Assembly (NCBI GenBank): GCA_030549495.1
Contig: JAUIRK010001043.1
Span: 496,001 to 560,000, forward strand
Origin: Nectonema munidae
Taxonomy: Eukaryota > Nematomorpha > Nectonematoida > Nectonematidae
Length of the DNA stretch: 64,000 bases
Direction of reading: 5' to 3'
Every line of letters starts with the position of its first letter. Positions within the stretch are counted from its first letter, which is position 1. The notes beneath the pieces were generated by a model that did not search any database, was not told the origin of the DNA, and saw nothing but the letters and a program-made list of their open reading frames with translations. The translations under genes were made by a program, and so were the position numbers. Positions 11,220 to 24,700 of this stretch are shown one piece after another.

Positions 11220-12050
11220 ATCATGAGTACATAAACTAATTTATATTCTACATGTTGAATCATATTTTCACTCAGTTCACCAATCCCGTGGGTATATTTA
11301 TGAAGCTTTATTGTTCTAAATTGCCTTTTAAAATTTGTTCTCAGCTATCCCACACAAGTAAGTAGAGATTGTAACCGTGTCTTTGGGATTATACAAAAAG
11401 GTCAGGTGGAAGTCATTTTAGATGAATATAATTTTGATTAATAGTTTTCAGGGTGAAATAAAAGATATTTTTTTGGTAAAATATGTTTATCATAATTAGA
11501 TCAATAAATAATGTGTGAGGCGTGAGATGGAACGTTTAAAGTTGTTAGAATGTGAAAATCATGTATTTAAAAAGTAAATTTTGTCAAAATATGCTCATAT
11601 TTTAAATCTACAATGATGATGATAATTATTAAAATTAATCAAATTGTTTTTGTGTGAAAAAAACAAATTCCTATATCTGAAATCCAAATTTTAAATTTTA
11701 TTTTATTTTTTTTTTGAATATTTTTACAAAAATTGCAATATTTTTAATCAATTATTAGAAATAATCAATTTCATTTGAGGTAGAAAAACCGCTTCCTCTG
11801 AAATTTTTGCTGGAAACAATTTTTTCGTTTAAAATTAACCTTGAATTTATTCAATCGTCGCATCATACGACATAAATTCTGTTTATCCGATTTACTTACA
11901 AATGTTTTCGAAGGAAAAGGAAATTCTTTTTCGAAGTATAATTCCAAATTTTAGCAATCAATCTTCAACTAAGAATATTTTAATCAAAATTCATCTCTCA
12001 TAAACTTCATAATCTACTGATTGAAGCGGAAAAAAGAACTATCCTTGAAT
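11220..12050. other. AT-rich non-coding stretch
   Basis: No gene or repeat boundary was recognised. Confidence 0.4.
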
Positions 12051-12160
12051 GTGAGTATCGTTGGTTAGATACTGGGTCTTGGGTTCGATCCCGCATCAAG
12101 CCTACTTTCCTCATAGTTCGATACAAGAGGCGCAATTGTGCGTGCCTTCACCGTTACCTA
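12051..12160 (+). mobile_element. tRNA-derived SINE, copy 2 (internally deleted)
   Basis: Same family as 2386-2530, with the B box GGTTCGATCCC and the downstream CATAGTTCGATACAAG block. About 17-20 bases before the B box are missing relative to the other copies. The tail is degenerate. Confidence 0.7.
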
Positions 12161-12841
12161 TCGTTATAAAAAATTATGATGATCTAGGAAGCCATTAAAG
12201 ATTTGTATCGGAGGTTGACAACAAAATTATTTTATTTATTTTTCAACTACTAAAAATACTCAAACAAACGCTCTTGATATCTCCATATGAGGAAAGATTT
12301 TTTTCCGCTTAGAAATATTTGAAATCGTTTTAGGTTGGGATAACATAATTCTCGTTTTTGCGATCGTCCAAGATATTGGCTTCGTTTCATCGCTATTTTG
12401 TATCAATATCTTTTTATTATTAATTCTTGCGTATTTTCTTAGACACAGAATTAGATTGTAAAAGTTATAACATAATTGATTTTGTAAATTTTCACTTTGT
12501 ATTCAAAATATTGTAATTTTGCGAAAATCCCAAGAGTATGCCTAGAAGTTTACTATTTTTGATATAAAAAAAAGTGTAGAATAGATCATAGCTTAGAAAA
12601 AAATGTTCTTTTTCAAGGTTTTTCCAGGTATTGGGGAAATTCTGTATAAAAAACGCGAAAACCAGAACTGCTGCACTATTACAAGAGGGAGAAAAGTTTA
12701 TTAAACCGAAAAGCAGTTTTACATAAACAGCAAAAATAAGTGGGAAACGCGTGATTCAAAGAGAAGAAATTGCAACAAAAACAATATATTTCAAATTAAA
12801 ACCACACAAAATTTGGGCAAACTAAGTCAGTATAGTTAGGG
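12161..12841. other. AT-rich non-coding stretch
   Basis: Nothing supported except the left target duplication (AGTTAGGG, 12834-12841) of the hAT element that follows. Confidence 0.4.
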
Positions 12842-15540
12842 CAGTCTTTCTTAACCGGTGGGGAATTCCCCACTAGTGGGGAATGGTGATGTTGCTAAGT
12901 GGGGAATTCTATCCGTTTGTGTCGTCTAAAAAATCAATATTTTAAAATTTGCGACAAAACATGAATTAACTGTAGTAACCTCATACTTGGTGTAATTTTT
13001 TTTGCCACTATTATATTTATTGAGATAGTCCCAAAAATAAAATTTAATCTTATTAATAATAATTAAAGGTAAATTTAATCGTTAAAATAAATTAACGATT
13101 AATCGATCAATTAGTCCTTAAATTTCACGGCCCTAATTTTTATTAAAATTTTTGATGTATGAGAATATATGTAATGAGATCCATGAGCTTGATTATTATT
13201 AGATAAATTATTATAAAATTTTTAATTGTTGTCTATTTCATCTCTATTAATTTTTTTCATTATTTATTTTATCTTTTCCATCACTTTCAAATATTAATAA
13301 ATAAAAACGATTAATTGTCCTATTGGATAGAGATGAATAAAGAAAAAAAAGAATTCATGAGTGAGAATAATGAAGGTAGGGTGAAGCATGAAAAAATCAG
13401 AGCTAAAAGAAAATATGACAACAAGTACATAGACTACGGTTTCACGTTTGTTGAAGGACGCAACGGACAGTTGCCTCAGTGCGTTATTTTTGCCACAAAA
13501 CGCTCAGTAATGATTCAATGAAGTCTCATCAACTGAAGATGCATCTCTCCAATGTACACCCTGAGCTTGCTAACAGTAAGAGACGATTTTTTGAATCAAA
13601 AGCAAACTGTTTGAAAAAAATGAAGATGGACCATGACGGAAAATTTCAGACTGAGTCAAGAGCAATCGTGCACTCATCGTATGCCGTTTCTCTTCTGGTA
13701 GCAAAGGCAAAGAAACCACATAGCATATAAGAGACGCTCATAAAGCCGTGCCTCATCTTATGTGCTGATATTTTGCTTGGCGAATCTGCAGTAGCGAAGA
13801 TGAAACAAATTTCTCTTTCCAACGATACCGTTAATCACGCATTTTTGATATGTCGTCCAATATCAAGTCGCAACTCTTGGCAAGAGTGAAAGCCTCTCCT
13901 GTCTTTGCTATTCAATTAGATGAGTCTGTGGATGTGGCAAATTTGTCTCAACTAATTGTCTTTGTTCGTTACGTCTTCAATCAAAACATCGAAGAAGACT
14001 TATTATTTTGCCGCTCACTAGAAACAACAACTCAAGCTGTCGATGTCATGCAGTTTGTTAACGATTTTTTGAAAAGGAAGGATTGGACTGGGACAAACTT
14101 GTCCATGTTTGGACAGATGGAGCTCCTGTTATGTTGGATGTGAGGTCTGGATTTGCACAACTAGTGAAGCAAAAAAATCCTAAGGATTGTAAATTATGTT
14201 AAAGCAAGCGCTCTCAACTCTTGACTGTTTCGACGGTTGTGCCAGGATTTGGAATCCGACTACAAAGGACTCTTGTTCCAATCTTCTGTGCGTTGGCTGT
14301 CAAAAGGCGATATGTTGAGTAGGCTTGTGCATTTGCTCCCTGAAGTGACACAGTTCTTGGAAGAAAGAAATAAAGGAGATTTAAAAACTATTGTTTCTGA
14401 TAAGGAATTTCAGTACAGGCTGGCATTTCTCGCAGATAGGTTTAGTCACCTTAATGAGCTTAACCGAAAGCTACAGGGGCCGGATTGCAATATAATTGGG
14501 CATCAAGACAAAGTAAACGCTTTCGTCTCAAAACTTGATCTTTGGCGAGGAAAGTTTGAAAGTGGCCGTAGTGCCACGTTTTTTCCAACGTTGGCTCGAA
14601 TCAGTGAAACGAGTCAGTGGTGGCGTCAGCGACGTACTTAAAAGCAACATCGTCATTTACCTCCACAGGCTTCTGGACGAGTTTAATCGCTATCTCCCTG
14701 ACTTCAAGATCAATAACGCAAAACTCGTGTTAACAAGAGATCCATTCTGTTTCCAAGTTAACAACTTTCCAGGAGAAGCGGAGAACGTCATAGAACAGTT
14801 TCTTGATTTGATAAAGGACTCATCTGCAAAGGCTGTTTTGCAAACAAAAATCTAAACGCATTCTGGGCTACCATGCATGACTTGTATCCTCGCGTTGCTT
14901 TGTCCGCTCTCACATTTCTAGTTGCATTTCCTTCGACGTTTTTCAAGCATGATTCAAATCAAAATAAAATCGCGAAACCGCCTGATTGATCTTGAATCTG
15001 ATTTGCGCTGCGCAATTTCAAAAATCAAGCCAAATATTGAGGCACTGATCAATCCAAAACAAATGCAGAAACCGCATTGAAACCGATGGTGTTGCATTTT
15101 TTTCATTTTATTTTGCTAATAAATAGTGAAAAAAATCTAATTGATATATATTTTATAATTATGAGAAATGCCTCATCTTTTTTAATACAGCGGTCTTAAA
15201 TTTAACTTTATTGCTTTGATCATGATGACGTTTGCTTTAAAAAAATAATCTCCAAATAGTTTTTAATTTAATACAAATAATATATCATACAAAAATATGT
15301 TTATAAGAAAGATAACGTTCATACTATGTTTGATAAAAAAAATTTTTTTAAAGAAACAAATTTAGTATATAAACAAAATTTCGAGTTTGTAAAATAACAC
15401 AAAAAAGCAAAATGTATATTTACCCACTAAACACTGAATAGGTTAAAATTAATTTTTTTAGTGAACGATAACTGTGGTGGGAAATTGAGAGTTTGCTCAC
15501 TAAAAATGGGGAATTATAGAAAAAAGGTTAAGAACCACTG
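12842..15540 (+). mobile_element. decayed autonomous-type hAT transposon
   Basis: This is a complete element of 2,699 bp. The left end CAGTCTTTCTTAACC and right end (read inward) CAGTGGTTCTTAACC are imperfect terminal inverted repeats. A CCCCAC/GGGGAAT-rich subterminal zone occurs on the left and a weaker one on the right. The flanking 8 bases AGTTAGGG (12834-12841) and GGTTAGGG (15541-15548) match at seven of eight, as expected for a hAT target duplication. The inside encodes a broken BED-finger plus hAT transposase. It lies inside an intron of the nuclear receptor gene, transcribed against the host gene, 64 bp from the donor of the exon at 15605-15722. Confidence 0.9.
13333..15079 (+). pseudogene. 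hAT transposase pseudogene (ZBED5/SCAND3/FAM200-like)
   Basis: Read across frames, the parts follow the order of this hAT branch. A BED-type zinc finger comes first (DYGFTFVEGRNGQLPQCVI, then a C...H...H phrase SHQLKMHLSNVHPEL near 13510-13570). The first catalytic block follows (FAIQLDESVDVANLSQLIVF, 13888-13970), then a DGAP-type block near 14110. Next are LFQSSVRWLSKGDMLSRL (about 14270-14325) and RLAFLADRFSHLNELNRKLQG (about 14415-14480). The C-terminal hAT dimerisation region ends with RNRLIDLESDLRCAISKI-like text near 14975-15030. At least four frameshifts (near 13495, 14120, 14580 and 14850) and several stops break the frame, so no functional enzyme is made. The order and spacing of motifs support one ancestral gene of roughly 580 codons. 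Confidence 0.85.
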
Positions 15541-15604
15541 GGTTAGGGGGAGAAGTGTTTGATGTAGCATGGAATTGGATGAAATTTGTGCAAATAAAAG
15601 AAAC

Positions 15605-15722
15605 CTGATGGGAAAATCTTGGGAGCGCTTCATGAAGTTCATATTGTGGTACAATTGCATGATCGACTGATTTCGATACATCTCTGAAGAAGTTTTCCCT
15701 CCTTTACGAGTGTTGGAATGGA
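15605..15722 (-). CDS. NR2E3/Hr51-like: nuclear receptor exon F: LBD helices 9-10
   Basis: The acceptor TTTCAATCTTTCAG precedes the exon at 15722 and the donor GTTTCT follows 15605. The exon has 118 bases: two complete the codon begun in exon E, then 38 codons, then AG of the next codon. The translation includes [18 protein letters not shown] and RSQDFPI. This aligns with the VExLQxQxxxxLxxHxxxxxPxxPxRF stretch before the LLLLLP helix of NR2E receptors. The missing residues (LLLLLP, helix 11, AF-2) must lie in a further exon beyond the hAT insertion or outside the window. Similarity is modest, but the splice phase and position fit. Confidence 0.7.
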
Positions 15723-18700
15723 CTGAAAGATTGAAAATACTTTAGTAGGTATTTATCCCCTCCCCAGAAAGGTTGTTGTCTCCCAAGGCCTTGCCAGACC
15801 ACTAATATCTCTCAAATCCTCAAGAGGTTGAAAGCGGGAGACATTTCCTTATAATCTATAAGTTTTCAAAATGTTATGATATACAAACTCGTATTTGTTA
15901 ACATATGTTCATGCGTATAAATTTGGGAACTGGGAAAGGAAAAACTATACCCATATGGTAAAATGTATTATTTTGCCAGTTTTTTTTTAAAATTTCTTGG
16001 ATTTCTGTTTTTTATTGCCAAAATTTTGAGAAAAGTAAAAAACTATTTTTACATATTGAGATTGGTCATTATTCTTGAAATAAACAACTATGATAATTTT
16101 ATTATATCGAAATTGTATTTGATTTATACCAAACTAGTTATTCGGAAAGTTTTTAAAGCAGAACAACAACTTAAACTAATGTGAAATGCAATAATGTTAA
16201 TACTTTTTTCGCGTCTCCCGCCAACGAATTTTACGAGACCCATATGTGCCGATGTAAACCGGCAGATAACAACTGTTCTAGAGTCTATAGTTGTTCCCAC
16301 CGCTAATTTATCCGTGAATAGAGAGTGAGGCAACGTGGTTATTAACATAGATTCAAAGAACGCTTACTTGAGTTGGTAAGAATGAAAAGCTTGATGTATT
16401 CAATTTCGCTGGCCTCCAAAGCACAACTGGTAATTTCCGCGTAAACGATGGCGTAGTCTTTCATCAAGTTGTGCACAAACTTGTTGAAGCCTTTGATTCT
16501 TTCCCTTTTCAAGTGCTTTTCCGTGTGCTTTTCAATGGGCTCCAGCGATGCGTATTGAAAAAAGCTCAGTACAATGATGGAACTCCAGCAGTTTCTCACT
16601 GTAAGGATCTAGGAGACCATTCAAAAATTTAGCTCACACTCAGAATCAACACTGACTCAAGCAAAGAAGAATGGATTCATCAGCGAAAGATTATTCTCTC
16701 GGACAAGTTTTTTAAAATTAAACCTAATTGTGATTGATGAGCATGATGCAAATAAAAGAAACTAATTGATAGAAGTGTAAGCATTGCATTCATTTTACCT
16801 TGGATGGGGATAAGTTTCCATTTTTGAAAATTGTTAAAGGCGAGAATCCTTTCAAGGAGCTCTGAATCACAGATGATGAGCGAAAAAACTTAATCCCCAA
16901 AATTTGAAGTAAAATGAAATAGGAAATGAAATAAGGGAACAAAACAATTTGATACTTTTTTTTAAAAAAAAAATATAAATACCTACTTTTTTGAATAAAT
17001 TTTTTTTTCTTTTGCAACTTGGTTCAGAGAAGTGGAATTAAATCAAAAGTTTAATTTTTTGTCCAAAGGTCATTTTGGTATTTATTTGGATTGCATGAAT
17101 GATGCGAAATTTTTCTTACCTGATCATTTAAGCTGAGCGTGTTGAAAAGTTCTGTTGTTTTGGCCCACGTGACGCAACTGTACATGAGATGGATGGAGTT
17201 GATTTCTGTGGAATTTGGGTCTGCGCCATTTTGACGGGACCCCACATTTTTGAAGGTGTTGTTGTGTTCGAGCCAGGAGAAGAAAGTGCTTTCATCCTTT
17301 CTGGAAGAGCTGAATTTGTTGAAGATGGAGTAGATGTGTGGAGAGAAGAGGCTGGGATTGGAATTGAGTGGATCTAAATATGAAATAAATGGCATTTTAT
17401 TTTGCCGCAGTATAAACGTCAAGTCATTTCAACGATTGACAATCAATCAATTCATGTTTTTCTTATCATTTCCAACTTAAATTTTTATCTCAAAATAATT
17501 CATTTTAGACATTTCAAGTAACAATTTTATTCTAAGTTCAATGACCCCCCCCCCCCCCAATTAATTTAATAATTTACTTTTTTTGTTGTGAAAATAAATT
17601 CTTTTTTCTCAATTCAAACGCTGACTGTTTTTAAAATCATAATTTAGTGATTATTTAAATTTTAGTATAATTCTTTCATCTTCATGTAAAAAAGTGATTG
17701 ACATGAAAATATTTATTTTTTTCGCAAATCATTTCTTCCTTGAATTTTCAATCATAACTGATACCATATTTTTATTCAAGTTTTATTCTGAGTATAATTA
17801 ATTCTTCTATTTTACTGTCATAAACGGTCATTGAACTTATTAAATAAAAAAAAATTTTTTTTATAACATTTTATTTTAATGTATTAATTGATTTCATTTT
17901 ATTTTGAATATAATTCTTCTATCTTCTTGTTAATAAAGGTCATCTACCTCATAAATCACTTTTTGAATTATTAGCTGCTCAAGTTTTTTTATCTTAGATT
18001 AATGCATCATTATTCGGACTTTCATGTCAAAGAACGCGTTAAACCAGTATTTTCTAGACTTATTCAGCCTTCTCCGCTAGGCCTTAACTCAAGAATGCCT
18101 TAACAGAAAGTTCGTAGAAAAAAGCAATTCTTCAAATGGTTATACATTTGGAAGTAATGATAGCGTTTACTTATCTTACATATTCCTATTTGAGGGTGCT
18201 TGGAGTTCCGGTTAGACTAATTCAACTCGTAAAAATGTAAGAAGGAGATTCATTTTAGCAAATCATAATTCTTCAACTGCTTTGAAAAATAGAAATTGCC
18301 CTTTTTACATCCATTGGAATGTTGATCTGTGAATCGGGTAGGCAGGGGAGCTTTAGAACACGGATCAATTGCCTAATATTTCAGAAATTGATTATTATCT
18401 TACACAAAGATCGATAATAGACTCTACTTAATTGCTAAATAGTACTTGAAACAATGGTAGCTTGTAACCAATAGAATTTCACTTAGATACAATGGATGCA
18501 AAATTTATGCTTTTTTTTTTTATAGAAAAAGTTTAATTTTCTTTATTTAACAGGATGGAAGAAGCATCGATGGTGTCAAATTTAACTCATTTTGAATCTC
18601 AATGTCTTCCTTTTTTTTCTCTGCTTTATAAGATTGAATAATATTAAAGTTTTGCCATTTTTAAAATTTATAGTTCTCTTTTTTTAAAAATTTGATAGTA

Positions 18701-21700
18701 AACTTTGTTTCAAATGTTTAAAATAAAAAAATGTTAAAAAAAAAATATCACCTATAGCATGCATGCATTGATTTTCTTCTTATAAACGATTATGACGTAA
18801 GAACTTTTGATACCTGTCAGAGTATCTTAGACAACCCATTTGTTAATTGATATAGATGGTAACCCCTACAAAATTTCAATACTGATTCTTCTTTTGTAAA
18901 GTCAAGAAAGTTAAAAAAGAATATAATTTATTTCCTGTTAAACATATTCATTATAAGTAATATTAAAAAAAGAGTGTTCTCTAATATTTTTTTTAAAAAA
19001 AAAAGTTGCAGTAGTGATTAGTATATTTAAAAAATTTTAAACTAGACTATTTTTAAATATTTTCTTTATATCTAATTTTTTGGCGCTTTGATGAATAAAA
19101 ATTTTTGTCGGTCTTAGGCCATAATCTTCTAAACAGCATGAAGAAAGTTGTGAGTGAAGACTTTTGGCCTTACTCAAGAAGCTGCTGGAAAAGAGCTTTT
19201 GCACTGGATCAACGGAAAAGAAGAGTTGACTTTTTGGCGCGCTCAGCGAAGAAATGTGGGAAGGGGGGTGTTGAGGTGGAAACTCACTCTGTCTGAAAAA
19301 GGCGCGTTCTGTGGTGGACGCATCTGCAACACCCTCATTTCCCACTGAAAATAGGAATCCATCTTCGTTGATGTAGCCCACTTGTCCTGTTCGAGGCTGT
19401 CTTTCTTGTTGAACAGCTTAATGTGATTCAAAGGGGCATGCTTATATACACACACATGATACTGCGGGTATCCCAAATTTATAACGCTGCTAAGAAATAT
19501 CAAATCAAATGGTGGTATGAAACACTTTCAATGGAATTCAGTCCACTTGCAATGATATGATTGATTGGGGCAAGTGTCACTCAAAAAGTTTTCCCACCTC
19601 TTCCAACAATTGGTCAAAGCGTGTGCTCAGTTTTTGCTACTATTGAAGTTAATGAGAGAAATTTAAGGTGAGTTGAATCCACAAGTCGATATAAATTACT
19701 TTTAAATTTATCTTTGTAGAGTTTTTAGTAATAAAATATTAAAAATTGGTCATGCAAAAAATTATAATATTTTTTTGAAAAAGTTTAATAATAAAAAATT
19801 TCACAACTGGATTTTCAAATTTCATTACTATTTTTAAAAACTTTTTTGTTAAAAAACAGAAATCAAAAATTATATCCTTTTAATGACTTAATTAATGAAA
19901 AAATGCACTTTTATTCAACTAATAAAAACTACAAAAAATTTGTGAAAAGTTCTGAACACTTTTTGAGAGAAAATAAAAAGTGAACTTTTATTGTCTTTCA
20001 CTCTTCAGGCATAAAACTCTAAGCAAATCATTGTGATGTACTGTATGATAAAATATTTGACGTGCTGAGTGCTCGAGGTGAACAAAAGTTCTTTTGTCCT
20101 CAATACCTCACATTAGATAGTGAACAATTCAATTAGCTAATTGTTTCACTGTTGAAATGGAAAATTCAATTCATTATCCATGCTGTATGTTATAATTTTT
20201 GTGCTTAATATATGTATTCAAATGAACTTGAATAATGCATATAATACTTACATGTGTGTGATTGACAAATAGGAGGACCAATGAAATGCAAATTTGGAAG
20301 TGCCTTTCACCACCATGATTTATACATAAAAGCTTTTATGCTGCACAAGCTTTAATTGTATATTTTTAACTAATCAACGCGCTAATTTAATTATAATTGA
20401 AAAAGATGTCAAATTAGATTATATCGACATAAAATATGCAAACCATGATCAAAATGCATTAAGATAAAAACCGGGAATCCTTTGATACGAATGTAATGTC
20501 TGTTGTTCTTGTTGTATCATCTATATTGATATAATTGAAAGAAGCTGTTTTAAAATGAAAAATATTTTCTTTACCTAATTATTCTTTATATATGGCTTTA
20601 AAAAGACTGCTAATTTTGTGTTTTTGCCTCCAAATTCAAATAATTACGTAGACAATGTTCTTATTTGGTTTAATTTTGGATCAAATCATTTGCTTTATTT
20701 TTTAAAATTAATTTCAATAAAGATAAATTATTATTGGTGATTTAAATACGTTTTATTTGTTCTAAATAATTTTTGGTCGCATTTTTTCAATGATATAATT
20801 CATTATAATATAAGTTTAAACGTTTTATGGTCTAATTTTATGAGATTATACTTGTATGTATTAACGCCATCTATATTTGTAAAAATATTTAATGCTAATC
20901 AGTAAAATCATGGGAAAAATTTATATAATCTATTTTTAGAATTCTATAAGAGAACCATTAAAAATCTCATATGCAAAAGAAAATATTTTTTTGTAACTAT
21001 TTTTTTAAAATTATTTATTCATCTTTTAGAGTAAAAGCAATATGGTGCAATAGGTTTATTACTGAACATTCTCACTTATAAGACAAAGGTTGTGAAATTT
21101 GGTCTAACAAATATATAAGATGAACAAATTATCCATTCCTTTTACGAGAAAACAAAATTTATATATAGTATAAAGGATTCAGAATCTGGATAGAAATATT
21201 GGAAATATAGATTTATAATAAATAGGGTTTAAATTTATAGTTTTTTATAAAAAAAAATTATTTTACAGAAAAATGTTAATTACAAAGTTAATAACAATAT
21301 TGTTCTTGAAAAAGTTTTTTTTAATTTGAAAAAATGATTTCCATTTCTGAGATAGTAAATGACAAGACTTTATCCTTAAAATGACTTTTTTTGCAACTTA
21401 AAATGGAGAAAGCAAACTATGGAACACGATTTCTCGTTGCACTACCCAATAGGGAATACTATTTACTGGTTCAGATTCATTTAAAAAAGAAGCATTATAA
21501 ACAATTTCAACATAATATTTTTTTTATATTTTCAATATTTTTTTCTTTTTGAAAATTTTGGTAAAATAGTGTTAAAATTAAAAAAAAAAATTTTTTTTAT
21601 TATGTACAAAATATTTTGTTAATTTTCTAGTTTTTTTGGGTCAAGGTTAATTATACTTATAGGGCGCCTAGCGGAATCACAATGGTCTTGGGATCTATCT

Positions 21701-24700
21701 ATATATAAAAAATAATAATAAAAAAAATAATACAGCGGGCTATAAATCTCAAGTATTTTTTTATATTGTTAAAAACATATTTTCCTTTATTATATTTTTT
21801 TGCAAAATAAAACTTCTTCTTCTATATAGAAATGCTAGCAGCAATTATGGACAAAATTATAACTTTCAAAATTCAATTTAAAAACTGTTTAACCAAATTG
21901 AAGTTGACCATATGCACAGGTTATTTTCATTTTTGAAAAAGTTATACGTCAAAAGAATATCGAAAAGAACATTTCTGTTTGTGACGGTCAACACATTTAA
22001 GCATAATCTCTTTATCCATATCTCATAACTCTTCAATCTTCTTTATCCAGGAGCAAGTATTTTATACTTTTTAAAGCAAAAGTAGATTTTGCCTTTCACA
22101 GATTGATGAGAAAGCGTGAGTTTGTAGAATGTTTTTGGCAAAGTTAGAAAACTTCTGAAGTTTGAATTTTGGGTTATGCAATTTTTATCTAAATTGTGAG
22201 AATCTGAGTTCAAACTATGAAGTAGAAAAATGCTCAACTTTTGTGTATAAATCTTTCAATGTAAGAAGGAGTTTTATTCTCTGAACAAGTTGCTTGACTG
22301 TTGAAGTTCAACATTTCAAGAGATTCAATCTTTGAATAACCTTAATTTTCTAGATCAGGATTCTTCAACCTTTTTTACAAACCGGTCCAAAAAAATTTTT
22401 TTTTTTATTTATAAACTAAAAAAGTAATCGATGTCAAAATATATTCAAGTGAGATATTTGTTGTTGTTTTCCCTCAATTCAAAAACTTTTGCATTTTGAA
22501 TTCTGTTAAGAGTAATAGTGCTCAAATCATTTTTTCCAAAATGGGTTTTGGGTTGAAGAAGTGTGTTCTAGAGAAAAATTCAACTATAATCATACTTATT
22601 TGCAACGTTCAAACCTCTTTCATTTTAGTTTTTTATTTTAAAAATTAGTTGTAGACCAAAACTAAGCAAGCAAACATGGGAGACGGATATAGTTAAACTT
22701 TGCCTATTGATAATAATTCCGAAAAGCAACAGTATTGTGAGCTTTGTCGATTAGCGATAGCATAAATGGCTTATGTAAAATTAAATTAAAAATTTTGTTT
22801 ACAATTTTCAGACCAATTGAATATAGGTTAATTTTTTAATTTATATCTGCAAATTATTAATTGCTTTAGTTAATGAGGGGGAACACATGTCAATAAAGTC
22901 AAAGAGTCATGGTAAACCTATTTTAAAAGTCAAAAAGTTATTTTGTATAAGATTGTTTTTAGGAAACATATTGGTTCAACGAAAAATTAAAAAATTATTT
23001 CCAAAAAATTTGTTAAAAGATTTATGAAAAATATAGAGTTATTTTACTCAAAATTTTTAAATTTCTTTATCAAACTAACCTAGCCTAAAAAACAAGTTCT
23101 TTTAATTGAAAAAATTTCAAATTTTTATTTAGTTCAATAATTTCATGCAGTCAAAATTTTTGATTATTAAGTCAAACAAAGGATTTTAGAGCAAAAATTG
23201 CTTCCCCTCTTAACACCCATATGAGCAGGGTTGCGGAATATTAGTATCATTATCAAAATAGCTAAAAAAAAATTGAACTCCTAATCATAATGTTAAAATG
23301 TCAAGGTTTAAAAATGGAATGCAATTAGCGGAAAAAATGGACGAATTTTTCCAAATGATGTTCATTTCAAAGGGAAGAAGCGAATAGTTTTAGCGTCTTC
23401 TTGTATTCTACAAAAACGGACTCTTCAACCCAGGTTATAAGCAAATGTAGTATTGAAGTCTAAATTCCCCTATCAAAAATTAATGATCATGATTAGGAAA
23501 TAATTGGAAATTTGTTTAGAAAATTTTTAAACTTGAATGGGAAAGAAGTTTCATGATGAAAAATAATGTTATTTGTCTCCCCGAGTTCAATACTTGAAGA
23601 TGTAGAATGCATGAAACTTGGCAAGCACACACATATGTTAGGTTTTGTTTATAGCTCTACGCTATAAGCTATATTTTAGTGGAATCGTATGCTAGCTATG
23701 TATGGGAAAACTTTAATATGCATAGATCAAGAAATTGGCCTAATTAAAGGATACTGTTCTACTTAATTACACAAATGTCGTCCATTAATTCAAAAGCTTA
23801 TCCGCTCCTTCCCTGGACATAGAGTGAAAGAGAGAGGGAGAGAGATCAGATGATCCGGTGTTGCAATTAAAATGGTAAAGCGACACCACTGTCTCCTGAA
23901 TGTGAATTGGTTATCACATTTCAAAGAACGTGATTGATAGGCTAACCAACATGTCAATCAAGTAGGAAGCGCCAGAATTTCAACGTCGCAAGTTGATGAA
24001 TGTGTGAGGAAAGTATAGCTGAGACAGCAGTAATAGGTTTAAAAAATGGACATTCAATGTTTCTGTTAACCAAAATCAAAGGTGTCTGCAACTATAATAA
24101 ACAACCAAACTTTGGCAAGCATTTTTAGTCGAATGTTCAATATCAAAGTCCAATGTTGTTTATTATTTGATCTAATTGTGATTCGATTGAATTTAACTCA
24201 ATCAACCAAACATATTTGGAGTTAGAATTCATTTAAGCTAGCTTTGATTAACACATTTATTTCAAATGCTAAGCTTTGAGTGGTCAAAAGTATTATTGAT
24301 ATGGACCAAGGAGGTTTGTTTGCGGCATCTTGACAAATTTTATTGCATTTTTTCAACCAATCAACGAAGAGATGTAGAAAAGGCGCTAAACTGTCAAATT
24401 ACCAGCCAATAAAAAGTTTTTTTTAACTTTTCTTTCGTGTCCCCGGTCTCGAACATTCGGATTTCATTGGGTGGATAATTTCTTAACATTTTTTAGTACT
24501 CATTTTTAGCAAAAGTTTTTATGTTTGGAATATTTGCAGTCATTTTTACACCAAAGAAAATATTGGCGTATATTTTGTAAGTAAGAAAAATTTTATTGAT
24601 TTTTAAAGAACAATTATAAAATTCAATCATTGCAATAAAAATTTGTCATCTTGGTAAAGGAGTTTTGAACATTAGAAGATAAAGAATTTATGATTAAAAA

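Noticed and set aside
16790-16900. Extra receptor exon between D and E
   Set aside because: Exons D and E join exactly in phase and in alignment (seven residues between DQ and W) without it.
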